Origin: Thermohalobaculum sp045106875
GTDB lineage: Bacteria > Pseudomonadota > Alphaproteobacteria > Rhodobacterales > Rhodobacteraceae
Length of the DNA: 11,865 bases
Reading direction: 5' to 3'
Assembly: GCA_045106875.1 (NCBI GenBank)
Contig: JBGCFK010000239.1
Coordinates: 1 to 11,865, forward strand
Made by a program: the position numbers and the translations under genes. The stretch's first letter is position 1, and each line of letters opens with the position of its first letter. The notes under the pieces were generated by a model. The model worked only from the letters and a program-made list of their open reading frames with translations, was not told where the DNA came from and did no database searches. Of the stretch, positions 1-6,872 are shown in pieces.

Positions 1-288
1 TGTCAGCAGAGGTCGCTCGTCGGCACGGTCCGTGGGATCGCCCACCTTGGTTGTCCCGCCACCCATCAGCGTGATCGGCTTGTGCCCTGTCTGCTGCAGC
101 CAGCGCAGCATCATGATCTGGATCAGCGAGCCCACATGCAATGAGGTCGCCGTCGCATCAAAGCCGATATAGGCGGGCACGACACCGGACAGCAGAGCTT
201 TGTCCAACCCCTCCATGTCCGTGCAATCCTGCAGAAACCCGCGCGCGTTCATTACGTGCAGGAAATCCGATTTCGGCTGGTAGGTCAT
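1..288 (-). CDS. tyrS: Tyrosyl-tRNA synthetase, N-terminal part (cut by window edge)
   Basis: Class I aminoacyl-tRNA synthetase that charges tRNA-Tyr with tyrosine in the cytoplasm. Only the first 96 codons are inside the window; the gene runs off the left edge. Visible are the tyrosine/ATP-site segment YIGFDATATSLHVGSL (residues 40-55), in which HVGS (51-54) is the family's version of the class I HIGH motif, and the following LMGGGTTKVGDP stretch (74-85). The ATG at 288 is preceded by AGGAG at good spacing. It is divergent from anmK with only about 43 bases between the starts, so the two promoters must overlap each other or the coding ends. Recognition is firm; the KMSKS motif and C-terminal RNA-binding domain lie outside the window. 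Confidence 0.95.
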   Translation of the reverse strand, partial: MTYQPKSDFLHVMNARGFLQDCTDMEGLDKALLSGVVPAYIGFDATATSLHVGSLIQIMMLRWLQQTGHKPITLMGGGTTKVGDPTDRADERPLLT

Positions 289-331
289 CAGGTCCGCTCC
301 TATTGTCGGCGGCGTGATAGCGGAGGGGCTT

Positions 332-1498
332 GTGGAAGGGAAGAGCGTGGATGTAGGCGCGGGACGGCCTGTCTGGGCGTTGGGCTTGATGTCGGGCACA
401 TCGCTGGACGGGGTCGATGCGGCATTGGTCGAGACCGATGGCGAGGTTGTGACGGGCTTTGGGCCCTCGGGCTACACGCCCTATGACAAGACCGCGATGC
501 AGGCCCTGCCTGCCGTCATGGCCGATCCATTGCGCCACCTCGGCGCGGCGCGCGAAGAAGATCGCATCCGATTGAGGTTTGCCGAGGACGAGGTGGTCCG
601 TCTGCATGCGCGCGGAGTTGTGGATCTGTTGTCCGGCATGCCCGAGGGGCCGTTGCCCGAACTCGTCGCCTTCCCCGGTCAGACCGTCGCGCATTACCCG
701 GAGAAGCAATGGACATGGCAATTGGGAGATGGCGGCGTTCTTGCGCGGGCGCTCAACCGGCCGGTTGTCTGGGATTTCCGCTCCGAGGATCTGCGGCAGG
801 GCGGGCAAGGGGCACCGCTGGCGCCATTCTTCCATTTTGCCATGGCGCGGTCACTGGGGTTGGAAGGTCCGGTGGCGTTTCTGAACATCGGAGGTGTGGC
901 CAACGTGACCTGGGTCGATCCCTCGTTCGAGCGCCCCGAGGAGGAGGGTGCGTTGCTGGCCTTCGATACCGGTCCGGGCAATGCTCTGATCAATGACTGG
1001 ATGCAGGCGCGGGCCGGACAACCTGTCGATCTGGACGGCAGGACGGCGGCGGATGGTAACCGGGATGCGGCCGATCTGGTGACCAACTTCGTGGCGGATT
1101 TCTGGGGCAGGCCCGGGCCGAAATCTCTGGATCGCAATGAATTCGGAGGGGTCATGGATCGGGTCGAGGGGCTCTCGGTGCCCGACGGGGCCGCTGTGCT
1201 TACAGATTTCACCGTGCGCTCGGTCGACGCGGCGGCTCGGCAGCTGCCGGCACCGCCGAAACGTTGGCTGATCTGTGGTGGCGGCCGACAGAATGCCACC
1301 ATGATGCGCTGGCTGGCCGAACGGCTTGGCGCACCTGTGGATCCTGTCGAGGCGGTCGGGCTGGACGGGGACATGCTGGAGGCGCAGGCTTTCGCCTACC
1401 TGGCTGTACGGGTCCTGCGGGGGCTGCCGACCTCGGCGCCGGCCACGACCGGATGTCATGCTCCCGTTTGCGGGGGGAAATTCAGCGGGCCGGACTGA
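332..1498 (+). CDS. anmK: Anhydro-N-acetylmuramic acid kinase
   Basis: Cytoplasmic sugar kinase of cell-wall recycling. It opens and phosphorylates 1,6-anhydro-MurNAc with ATP to give MurNAc-6-phosphate. Numbered from the GTG at 332 (388 aa), family signatures occur in order: MSGTSLDG (20-27, phosphate loop), DFRSEDLRQGGQGAPL (148-163, including the catalytic Asp region), NIGGVANVT (185-193), AFDTGPGN (210-217), CGGGRQN (315-321), GDMLEAQAFA and a C-terminal LPTSxPxTTG. Length is close to the usual 360-390. The start is uncertain: GTG 314 has no ribosome site, GTG 332 has GGAGG five bases upstream, and GTG 347 has a weaker AAGGG; conserved sequence begins about residue 15. It is divergent from tyrS and convergent with the GST gene. 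Confidence 0.95.
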   Translation: MEGKSVDVGAGRPVWALGLMSGTSLDGVDAALVETDGEVVTGFGPSGYTPYDKTAMQALPAVMADPLRHLGAAREEDRIRLRFAEDEVVRLHARGVVDLLSGMPEGPLPELVAFPGQTVAHYPEKQWTWQLGDGGVLARALNRPVVWDFRSEDLRQGGQGAPLAPFFHFAMARSLGLEGPVAFLNIGGVANVTWVDPSFERPEEEGALLAFDTGPGNALINDWMQARAGQPVDLDGRTAADGNRDAADLVTNFVADFWGRPGPKSLDRNEFGGVMDRVEGLSVPDGAAVLTDFTVRSVDAAARQLPAPPKRWLICGGGRQNATMMRWLAERLGAPVDPVEAVGLDGDMLEAQAFAYLAVRVLRGLPTSAPATTGCHAPVCGGKFSGPD

Positions 1499-1511
1499 AG
1501 GAGGCCAGTGT

Positions 1512-1587
1512 ACGCGGCCATGTCCCTTGCGGGACCGCTCGAGCTTGCGCTCTCGCCTGCCCAGACAAGCTGGTCAGATGGCCGCGT
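1512..1587. repeat. Nested inverted repeat between convergent genes (possible bidirectional terminator)
   Basis: The 120-base gap between the anmK stop and the GST stop holds a perfect 10-bp inverted repeat, ACGCGGCCAT (1512-1521) with ATGGCCGCGT (1578-1587). Nested inside are AGCTTG/CAAGCT (1542-1547 with 1566-1571) and a small hairpin GTCCC-TTGC-GGGAC (1522-1535). No T-run follows on either strand, so a classical intrinsic terminator is not proven. The position between two convergent genes suggests a transcription-stopping role, which is inference. Confidence 0.45.
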
Positions 1588-1618
1588 CCGGCGCCTGGTC
1601 GCGGGCGTCACATGTCCC

Positions 1619-2224
1619 TTACGTGGCGGGAAGCGTGGCCTGCATGGATGGGCGCGCGACAAAAGTCTCGTACCAGGCGGCAAGCTGAGGGCAACTGTCG
1701 CGCCAGCCAAGATCCGCATGGCGGAAGTCCGCATAGCCCAACGCACATCCAAGCGCGATCTTGTCGATTGTCAGATCGCCTGACATTTCGCCAATCCGGA
1801 CCTCGAACGCCTGTGCTCCCTGCGTGACCTTGGCGCGCTGGCCCTCGACCCAGGGTGGGAAACGGATGTCTTCCGGCCTGAGCCGTGCCTCATAGGCTGC
1901 CAGCAGCGCCGCGTCGATCATGCCTTCGGCCAGAGCTTCACGTCCGATGATGGGCCATTCGGCATCGCCCTGCCCGTAAAGCGCACCGCCGCCAACGCTG
2001 TTGAGGTAGCGGCAGATCACCCGGCTGTCGAAAAGATTGCCATGATCAGCAGTAATCAGCGTCGGGATCTTGCCGACAGGGTTGGCGCCCACGATCACCG
2101 GGTTCGGGTCGATGGGCGTGCCGCCCTGGGCTTCGGTCTCGATCTGGTCCGCAAGTCCCAGTTCGTGGGCGACCACCATGACTTTGCGCACATAGGGTGA
2201 GAGGGGTGAGTACAAGAGCTTCAC
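1619..2224 (-). CDS. Glutathione S-transferase family protein
   Basis: Predicted 201-aa cytosolic glutathione S-transferase, similar in layout to the YibF type. The N-terminal thioredoxin-like domain (1-80) shows SPLSPYVRK at 6-14 with the active-site serine region, NPVGKIPTL at 48-56 (cis-Pro 54 contacts glutathione) and DS at 66-67, the gamma-glutamyl-binding pair. The C-terminal helical domain ends with the typical W..P.L..W...F..RPS...T pattern. The substrate cannot be read from sequence. The GTG start overlaps the TGA of the upstream MFS gene as GTGA, with AAGGAG eight bases before it, so translation is probably coupled. Pairing with an exporter is compatible with detoxification, but this is only a suggestion. 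Confidence 0.9.
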   Translation of the reverse strand: MKLLYSPLSPYVRKVMVVAHELGLADQIETEAQGGTPIDPNPVIVGANPVGKIPTLITADHGNLFDSRVICRYLNSVGGGALYGQGDAEWPIIGREALAEGMIDAALLAAYEARLRPEDIRFPPWVEGQRAKVTQGAQAFEVRIGEMSGDLTIDKIALGCALGYADFRHADLGWRDSCPQLAAWYETFVARPSMQATLPAT

Positions 2225-3498
2225 GAACGGTTCTCCTTGTCGTCGGTTTCCGGATGTTGGTTCTCCGGGGTCTTGTTATCTGGGCCCGAGCTTCGGCGCC
2301 ATAGGGCATCCAACACCATAGAGGTGCGCGGCAGGTAGCGATAGGGCGTCGAGGGCGCTGAGGCACGCCGCGTCATGCGATAGAGCGTGAAAACGATCAG
2401 CAGCAGATGCGCCGCAGCGATGAACCAGAAGAATCCTGTCGCCCCAAACGTCTCGATCACGCGGGCAGCGCCCAGCGGAGCCGCAATTGCGCCAACCGAG
2501 AAGAAGAAGATCAGTGCCGCGTTCAATTCTACACGGAAGTTGTCCTCGCAGAAGTCATTGGCGTGCGCTGCGGCGACCGAATAGATCGTGATGGACGTCG
2601 CGCCGAACCCCGCCGCGGCCAGCACCGCCCCCGTGACATTTCCCGCGGGCAGCGCCAGCGTCACGCAGAGGCAAACGAAGATCGCACCGATCGAAAGTCC
2701 GTTCAGGACCCATCGTCTGTCCGTTTTGTCCGCCAGCCAGCCCACCGGCACCTGTGCCAGTGCGGCACCCATGACGGCGGCCACCAGAAAGGCTGCTGTT
2801 CCCCGCTGGTCCAGCCCGAACTCTATCGCAAAGAGCGGCCCGACCATCCGGAAGCTGGCGCCGGTGATGCCGGCAATGACGATGGCAAAACAGGCCAGCG
2901 GAGAGACCAGCCATGCTTTCACCGGTTGCAATCGGGGAGGGTGATCCACCACCGGCGGCACCTGCCGGGTCAGCGCAAGCGGCATCAGGCATAGAATGCA
3001 GAAGATCGCGATGATGTTGTACGAGACATAAGCGGCGGGCTCGAGCACCGCAATCATCGCCTGTGCCACGATGGATCCGGTCAGATCCACTAGCCGGTAG
3101 ATGCCGAACACGCGCCCTCGGGTGCTCTTGTTGATCTTGGCTTGCAGCCATGCCTCGACCACCGTGTAGCACCCGGCGATGGACATGCCCGACAGAACGC
3201 GCAGGCAGGCCCAGGCAATTGGCCCTTCAAGCACCGGGTGCAGAATGACCCCCGTCGCGCCCACGGCTGCGGCGGCAGCGAAGGCACGGGAATGTCCTGA
3301 CATGCCGATCAGCCGGGGCATCGCCCAGCACCCGATGAAAAAGCCAAGGAAGTGCGCCGAGCCGAGCAGGCCGATCTCGGAGCTTGACCAACCCAGCGCA
3401 GCCCCGGACAGCGCGTCCAGGGGGCCAAGCGAGCCGGAGCCCAACTGGATGAGATAAGCCGACAGAAAGAGTGCGGCGAAGGAGATAAGAAGGCGCAT
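2221..3498 (-). CDS. MFS transporter, YcaD-like
   Basis: Inner-membrane transporter of the major facilitator superfamily, about 425 aa from the ATG at 3498. Roughly twelve hydrophobic segments are visible. The first half carries VVEAWLQAKINKSTRGRVFGIY, the loop pattern seen in YcaD-type MFS proteins. The central cytoplasmic loop is near QVPPVVDHPPRLQPVK, and the start of the second half has GWLADKTDRRWVLNG, the usual loop 8-9 motif. The C-terminal tail after the last helix (about 50 residues) is polar and probably cytoplasmic. An in-frame GTG at 3537 would add 13 polar residues; the ATG is preferred because the first helix follows directly, though its ribosome site (AGGT, close spacing) is weak. 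It overlaps the GST gene by four bases. The substrate is unknown. Confidence 0.88.
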   Translation of the reverse strand: MRLLISFAALFLSAYLIQLGSGSLGPLDALSGAALGWSSSEIGLLGSAHFLGFFIGCWAMPRLIGMSGHSRAFAAAAAVGATGVILHPVLEGPIAWACLRVLSGMSIAGCYTVVEAWLQAKINKSTRGRVFGIYRLVDLTGSIVAQAMIAVLEPAAYVSYNIIAIFCILCLMPLALTRQVPPVVDHPPRLQPVKAWLVSPLACFAIVIAGITGASFRMVGPLFAIEFGLDQRGTAAFLVAAVMGAALAQVPVGWLADKTDRRWVLNGLSIGAIFVCLCVTLALPAGNVTGAVLAAAGFGATSITIYSVAAAHANDFCEDNFRVELNAALIFFFSVGAIAAPLGAARVIETFGATGFFWFIAAAHLLLIVFTLYRMTRRASAPSTPYRYLPRTSMVLDALWRRSSGPDNKTPENQHPETDDKENRS

Positions 3499-3676
3499 GG
3501 GACCTGCACTGTTTGCAACATCAGCATGGCAGATCACGCGCGCATTGCTATGGCCAATCCGACCAATCCTGTCGCAAGCGGGAAAAGTCGGTGTGGGTGC
3601 TGCCTGCGGCGCAGGGGCGCTTGAGCCGCCCAGTCGCTGTTGCTATCACCCCTGCAAAGACGACAAGAGGTGTCAT
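3499..3676. promoter_or_regulatory. Divergent intergenic region between MFS and ABC exporter genes
   Basis: This 178-base gap must carry promoters for both neighbours. It contains a near-tandem CCAATCC pair around 3553-3569 and a small hairpin CCTGC-GGC-GCAGG (3603-3615). I could not pick convincing -35/-10 boxes on either strand, so only the location is supported. Confidence 0.35.
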
Positions 3677-5476
3677 GTGAGCGAGCAGCAGGGGCGCAGC
3701 CTTGCCAAGCCGGAAGAGCGGGCGAAAGCGGACAAGATGGGGCCGCTGCGTGGGCTGGTGCCGTTTCTGGCGCCGCAGCGCTGGTTGATTGCTGGTGTGG
3801 TTCTGGCGTTGGTGGCGGCGGCAGGCCTGACCCTGTCGGTGCCCGTGGCGATGCGCCGTGTGATTGATGGGTTCGACCCGTCCGAGGCGGCTCTGATAGA
3901 TCGGTACTTTCTGGCGCTGATTGGCGTTGCAGGCGCACTGGCTTTGGCCACGGCACTCCGCTTTTATCTTGTCAGCCGCCTTGGCGAGCGGGTCATGGCG
4001 GACCTGCGTGCAGCGGTCTTCAGCCATGTCGCCGGAATGAGCCCCGCGTTCTATGAACGTCTGATGACCGCCGAGGTGCTGACGCGCCTGACCACGGACA
4101 CAACAGTCGTGCAGGGGGTTGTCGGCTCGACGGCCTCGATTGCGCTGCGGAACATCCTGCTGTTGATCGGCGGGACAGTGATGCTGCTGATCACGTCGCC
4201 AAAGCTGACAGCGATGACGCTGCTGATCGTGCCCCTGGTGGTGGTGCCCATCGCGGTGCTTGGCAGGCGGGTCAGAAAGCTGACAAGGCGCGCGCAGGAC
4301 TTGCTTGCCGAAAGTGCCGTTACCGCGGGCGAGACCTTGCAGGCCGCGCAAACCGTGCAAGCCATGACGCATGTGGACCTCTCTCGCGCAACGTTCGCGG
4401 GCAAGGTCGAGGATTCGTATGCCGCCCAGCTCGCGCGGATCAGGGCACGGTCTTACCTGACGGCCATCGTGATCTTCCTGATCTTCGCCGGGATTATTGG
4501 GATCGTGTGGATGGGCGCGCGTGATGTCATGACAGGCGACATGACACCGGGTGAGATGACGCAATTTGTTTTCTACGCCGTGTTCATCGCGGGCGCGGTG
4601 GGTGCACTGTCCGAGGTCTGGGGCGAATTGCAGCGCGCTGCAGGCGCCACCGAGCGGTTGGTCGAACTGTTGAACGAGCCAAACCCGATCGAAGACCCTG
4701 TCGATCCGATGCCTGCAGCCGCCCGCCCGCTGGGTGCTGTCAGTTTTGATGGTGTTTCCTTTGCGTACGAGAGCAGGGCTGAAAGCATCGTGCTGGACGA
4801 TGTCAGCTTCGATGTTGCGCCGGGGCAGACGGTGGCGCTGGTTGGGCCTTCGGGCGCGGGCAAGACAACCGTGTTGCAGATGCTCCTCAGGTTCTATGAT
4901 CCGTCCGCTGGCGAGATCCTGTTCGATGGTGTCCCGATTCACCGGATGCGCCAGGATGATTTGCGTGGGCGCATCTCACTGGTGCCGCAGGAGCCGGTCA
5001 TCTTTGCGGACAGCGTGCGTGCGAACATATTGTTTGGCCGGCCTGATGCGACCGAGGACGAAGTGCGCGAGGCTGCACGCGCGGCCGCAGCATCTGACTT
5101 CATCGAGGCTTTGCCGGAGGGCTACAACACCTGGCTCGGTGAGCGCGGCGTCCTGTTGTCGGGTGGGCAGAAACAGCGGATCGCGATTGCGCGCGCAATT
5201 CTGAGAGATGCGCCGTTGCTGCTGCTGGACGAAGCGACCTCGGCACTGGATGCAGAATCCGAGCGTGCTGTTCAGAGCGCGGTTGAGCATCTCTCGGAAG
5301 GGCGCACAACGCTCGTGATCGCGCACAGGCTTGCGACCGTGAAACGCGCAGATCGCATTATCGTGCTGGATGCGGGCAGGGTCGTAGCGCAGGGTACGCA
5401 CGATGCGCTGGTGGCCGAGGGTGGCTTGTATGCGCGGCTGGCGCGATTGCAGTTCACTGCAGAAGAAGCCGCCTGA
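3677..5476 (+). CDS. ABC exporter, fused permease and ATPase (MsbA-related)
   Basis: Half-transporter of 599 aa, expected to dimerise in the inner membrane and export a lipid, drug or other hydrophobic compound. Residues about 30-335 form the six-helix exporter membrane domain. The C-terminal ATPase is complete: Walker A GPSGAGKTT (390-398), Q-loop VPQEP, X-loop-like GERG just before the signature LSGGQ (494-498), Walker B LLLLDE with catalytic Glu 519, D-loop SALD and switch His 550 in IAHRL. Length and motif order fit the MsbA-related exporter family (I recall this as TIGR02204), common in alphaproteobacteria. The GTG at 3677 is chosen because AAGAGG lies six bases upstream; the reading frame is open to 3497 but that stretch is not protein-like. 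The substrate is unknown; it is not necessarily the lipid A flippase itself. Confidence 0.93.
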   Translation: MSEQQGRSLAKPEERAKADKMGPLRGLVPFLAPQRWLIAGVVLALVAAAGLTLSVPVAMRRVIDGFDPSEAALIDRYFLALIGVAGALALATALRFYLVSRLGERVMADLRAAVFSHVAGMSPAFYERLMTAEVLTRLTTDTTVVQGVVGSTASIALRNILLLIGGTVMLLITSPKLTAMTLLIVPLVVVPIAVLGRRVRKLTRRAQDLLAESAVTAGETLQAAQTVQAMTHVDLSRATFAGKVEDSYAAQLARIRARSYLTAIVIFLIFAGIIGIVWMGARDVMTGDMTPGEMTQFVFYAVFIAGAVGALSEVWGELQRAAGATERLVELLNEPNPIEDPVDPMPAAARPLGAVSFDGVSFAYESRAESIVLDDVSFDVAPGQTVALVGPSGAGKTTVLQMLLRFYDPSAGEILFDGVPIHRMRQDDLRGRISLVPQEPVIFADSVRANILFGRPDATEDEVREAARAAAASDFIEALPEGYNTWLGERGVLLSGGQKQRIAIARAILRDAPLLLLDEATSALDAESERAVQSAVEHLSEGRTTLVIAHRLATVKRADRIIVLDAGRVVAQGTHDALVAEGGLYARLARLQFTAEEAA

Positions 5477-5529
5477 CGCGCCAGGCCCTTGCCAAAGAAA
5501 TCCGTGACCTGATCAAAGATGTTCTGGGC

Positions 5530-5868
5530 CTAGTCAAAGAAATCGAAAATATCATCCAGATCGTCGAACGCCTCGCCGATATGATACCAGACCGAGCGTT
5601 TCTTGCGCTTGCCCTTCTTGCGCCGTGCTGGACGATCCTTGGCCAGATGTTCATGTTCGCGTTCAGCCCGATGCGGGATGGCGGGTTTTGGACCGCCTCT
5701 GGACGACTTCTTGTGCTTCTGGATATCTGCCTGAATGGCTTCAAGCCGTGTCACAGCCGCCCCGCAACCATGGCAGAACAACCGCTGTCCCCTATTTGCT
5801 GACAGCGTGGATCGGGCCCCGCAATAGCAGCAGGTCATGATCTTCATCGGATGGCTGGCTCTGCTCAT
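5530..5868 (-). CDS. Small zinc-ribbon protein with basic stretch and acidic tail
   Basis: Predicted 112-aa protein of unknown function. Two CxxC pairs (Cys 13/16 and 32/35, as CCYCG and FCHGCG) form a likely zinc ribbon. The middle is polar; residues about 79-91 are a lysine/arginine block (RPARRKKGKRKKR), and the C-terminus is acidic and aromatic (FDDLDDIFDFFD). Zinc ribbon plus basic block suggests nucleic-acid or protein binding, which is inference. The ATG at 5868 gives the longest sensible form, with AAAGGA some 14 bases upstream; ATGs at 5847 and 5838 are alternatives, all before the first Cys pair. The frame is open much further upstream (to 6411), but that part is antisense to the BON-LysM gene. 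It converges with the ABC gene, 53 bases away. Confidence 0.72.
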   Translation of the reverse strand: MSRASHPMKIMTCCYCGARSTLSANRGQRLFCHGCGAAVTRLEAIQADIQKHKKSSRGGPKPAIPHRAEREHEHLAKDRPARRKKGKRKKRSVWYHIGEAFDDLDDIFDFFD

Positions 5869-6003
5869 GCTGGGCAGATAGGTCCTTTGCCGCGATTTCA
5901 CCAGCCCCGACGCGCGGATAAAACTTGCCTTGATGGCAATCACAGGACAGGGATAGGGGGCCGGTGAGGGGCAAAGCACGAAAACATCAGAAGGAGACGG
6001 CAG

Positions 6004-6432
6004 ATGGGGCTGTGGAACTTTATCAAGGATGCAGGCAAAGCGATCGGGATCGGGGGCTCGGATGACGCGCCCGGCGACAAGCTGAAGGCAGAGATTGCAG
6101 ACCTGGGCCTGGACGCCTCGGGAGTGGACATCGTGGTCGATGGCGACACCGTCAAGATCTCGGGCGATGCTGTCAGCCAGGAGGTGAAGGAGAAGATTAT
6201 CCTTGCCGCAGGCAACATCGAAGGCATCGCGGCGGTCGACGAGGCAGTGGCTGTGCCCGATGCAGGCGACGCGGTTTTCCACACTGTCGAGAAAGGCGAT
6301 ACGCTCTGGGCGATCTCGACCAAGACGCTTGGCAATGGTGCGCGCTACGAAGAGATCTTCGAGGCCAACAAGCCGATGTTGAGCCATCCGGACAAGATCT
6401 ACCCGGGCCAAGTGCTGCGAATCCCTGTGTGA
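6004..6432 (+). CDS. kbp: BON-LysM protein, Kbp/YgaU-like potassium-binding protein
   Basis: 142-aa protein with the same architecture and size as E. coli Kbp (YgaU), a potassium-binding protein. A short amphipathic start (MGLWNFIKDAGKAIG) is followed by a BON domain (about 22-85, with a VDIVVDGDTVKISGDA core) and a C-terminal LysM domain (92-141: HTVEKGDTLWAIS, then IFEANKPML, then IYPGQVLRIP). There is no signal peptide, as in Kbp, so it is probably not a secreted wall-binding protein despite its LysM. The ATG at 6004 has AAGGAG seven bases upstream. It stands alone, divergent from the zinc-ribbon gene across 135 bases, with a candidate terminator just after the stop. Family assignment is strong; potassium binding here is transferred from the family. 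Confidence 0.88.
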   Translation: MGLWNFIKDAGKAIGIGGSDDAPGDKLKAEIADLGLDASGVDIVVDGDTVKISGDAVSQEVKEKIILAAGNIEGIAAVDEAVAVPDAGDAVFHTVEKGDTLWAISTKTLGNGARYEEIFEANKPMLSHPDKIYPGQVLRIPV

Positions 6433-6442
6433 TTCCCAAGAC

Positions 6443-6469
6443 TTCAGGGTGGGCTCGACCTGCCCTGAA
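6443..6469 (+). terminator. Candidate terminator hairpin after the BON-LysM gene
   Basis: Perfect 7-bp arms TTCAGGG (6443-6449) and CCCTGAA (6463-6469) begin 11 bases after the stop codon; the inner bases can add G-U and G-C pairs around a short CTCGA loop. No T-run follows, so efficiency is uncertain. Confidence 0.5.
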
Positions 6470-6551
6470 ACACCCCAAGCGCAATGTGCGAGGGGTCACA
6501 ACCAGAGTTTTCCCCAGAAAACCGCATATTTCCGTTCAAAATCGTATTTTT

Positions 6552-6583
6552 AGCGCTTGCCGCCCGTTGCGTATACGGGCGCT
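6552..6583 (+). promoter_or_regulatory. Palindromic control region upstream of the histone-like gene
   Basis: The 206-base gap 6433-6638 becomes A/T-rich after about 6510. It then contains arms CGCCCGT (6561-6567) and ACGGGCG (6575-6581) around a 7-base centre, the 8-bp palindrome CGTATACG (6570-6577), and outer AGCGC (6552-6556) with GCGCT (6579-6583). A loose promoter reading is TTGCGT at 6567 followed, 18 bases later, by TAAATT, giving a leader of about 40 bases. The symmetry is seen; the promoter or operator role is inferred. Confidence 0.35.
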
Positions 6584-6638
6584 AACCAAGTAAATTGAAG
6601 TTGTTGAGGCTCACAAAACCGAGAAGGGAGAAGCCATT

Positions 6639-6815
6639 ATGGATCGCTTCGAGCAACTGAAAGACATGGTCATGGGAATGGAGGCAGACTTTGCCGCGTT
6701 CTACGACAAAGGGAACAATGCTGCCGGCACGCGTGTGCGCAAAGGCATGCAGGATATGAAGAACATGGCCCAGGAAATCCGCACGGAAGTCCAGGCCAAG
6801 AAGAACGCCGGCTGA
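6639..6815 (+). CDS. Histone H1-like (Hc1-type) small protein
   Basis: 58-aa protein, ATG start with AAGGGAG eight bases upstream. The sequence is helical and charged; segments such as FYDKGNNAAGTRVRKGMQDM (21-40) and AQEIRTEVQAKKN (44-56) match what I recall of the conserved N-terminal helical domain of bacterial histone H1-like proteins (Hc1 family), in which FYEKGN.AAGTR.RK is the hallmark. In Bacteroidetes and chlamydial relatives this domain can be followed by a long lysine-rich DNA-binding tail; here the protein stops at KKNAG, so the tail is absent. A nucleoid or nucleic-acid role is therefore possible but not shown. It is a stand-alone gene with its own upstream region and a hairpin after the stop. 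Confident as a real gene, less so about function. Confidence 0.8.
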   Translation: MDRFEQLKDMVMGMEADFAAFYDKGNNAAGTRVRKGMQDMKNMAQEIRTEVQAKKNAG

Positions 6816-6824
6816 CCGGTTTTC

Positions 6825-6847
6825 GGTGCGGGTGAAAAGCCCGCACC
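6825..6847. terminator. Strong hairpin between convergent histone-like and GT61 genes
   Basis: Perfect 8-bp stem GGTGCGGG/CCCGCACC with a 7-base loop (TGAAAAG), nine bases after the histone-like stop and 25 bases beyond the GT61 stop on the other strand. A TTTTC lies on its left flank and no T-run follows, so it may serve as a bidirectional or factor-assisted terminator. Confidence 0.6.
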
Positions 6848-6872
6848 ACCTCTGAGCTCAGGCAAGCCCTGA

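Noticed and set aside
694..1459. Long minus-strand frames across anmK
   Set aside because: They are antisense to a gene with every AnmK signature; composition is typical of mirror frames.
3548..4942. 464-codon open frame on the minus strand
   Set aside because: It is antisense to the ABC exporter, is low-complexity His/Arg/Gln text, and has no recognisable motif.
5869..6411. Upstream continuation of the zinc-ribbon frame to a 293-codon ORF
   Set aside because: The extra part lies antisense to the BON-LysM gene and does not look like protein; nearer ATGs exist.
6004..6815. A linked novel system of BON-LysM and histone-like genes
   Set aside because: A hairpin and a separate control region lie between them, and both families usually occur alone; adjacency by itself is not evidence of joint function.
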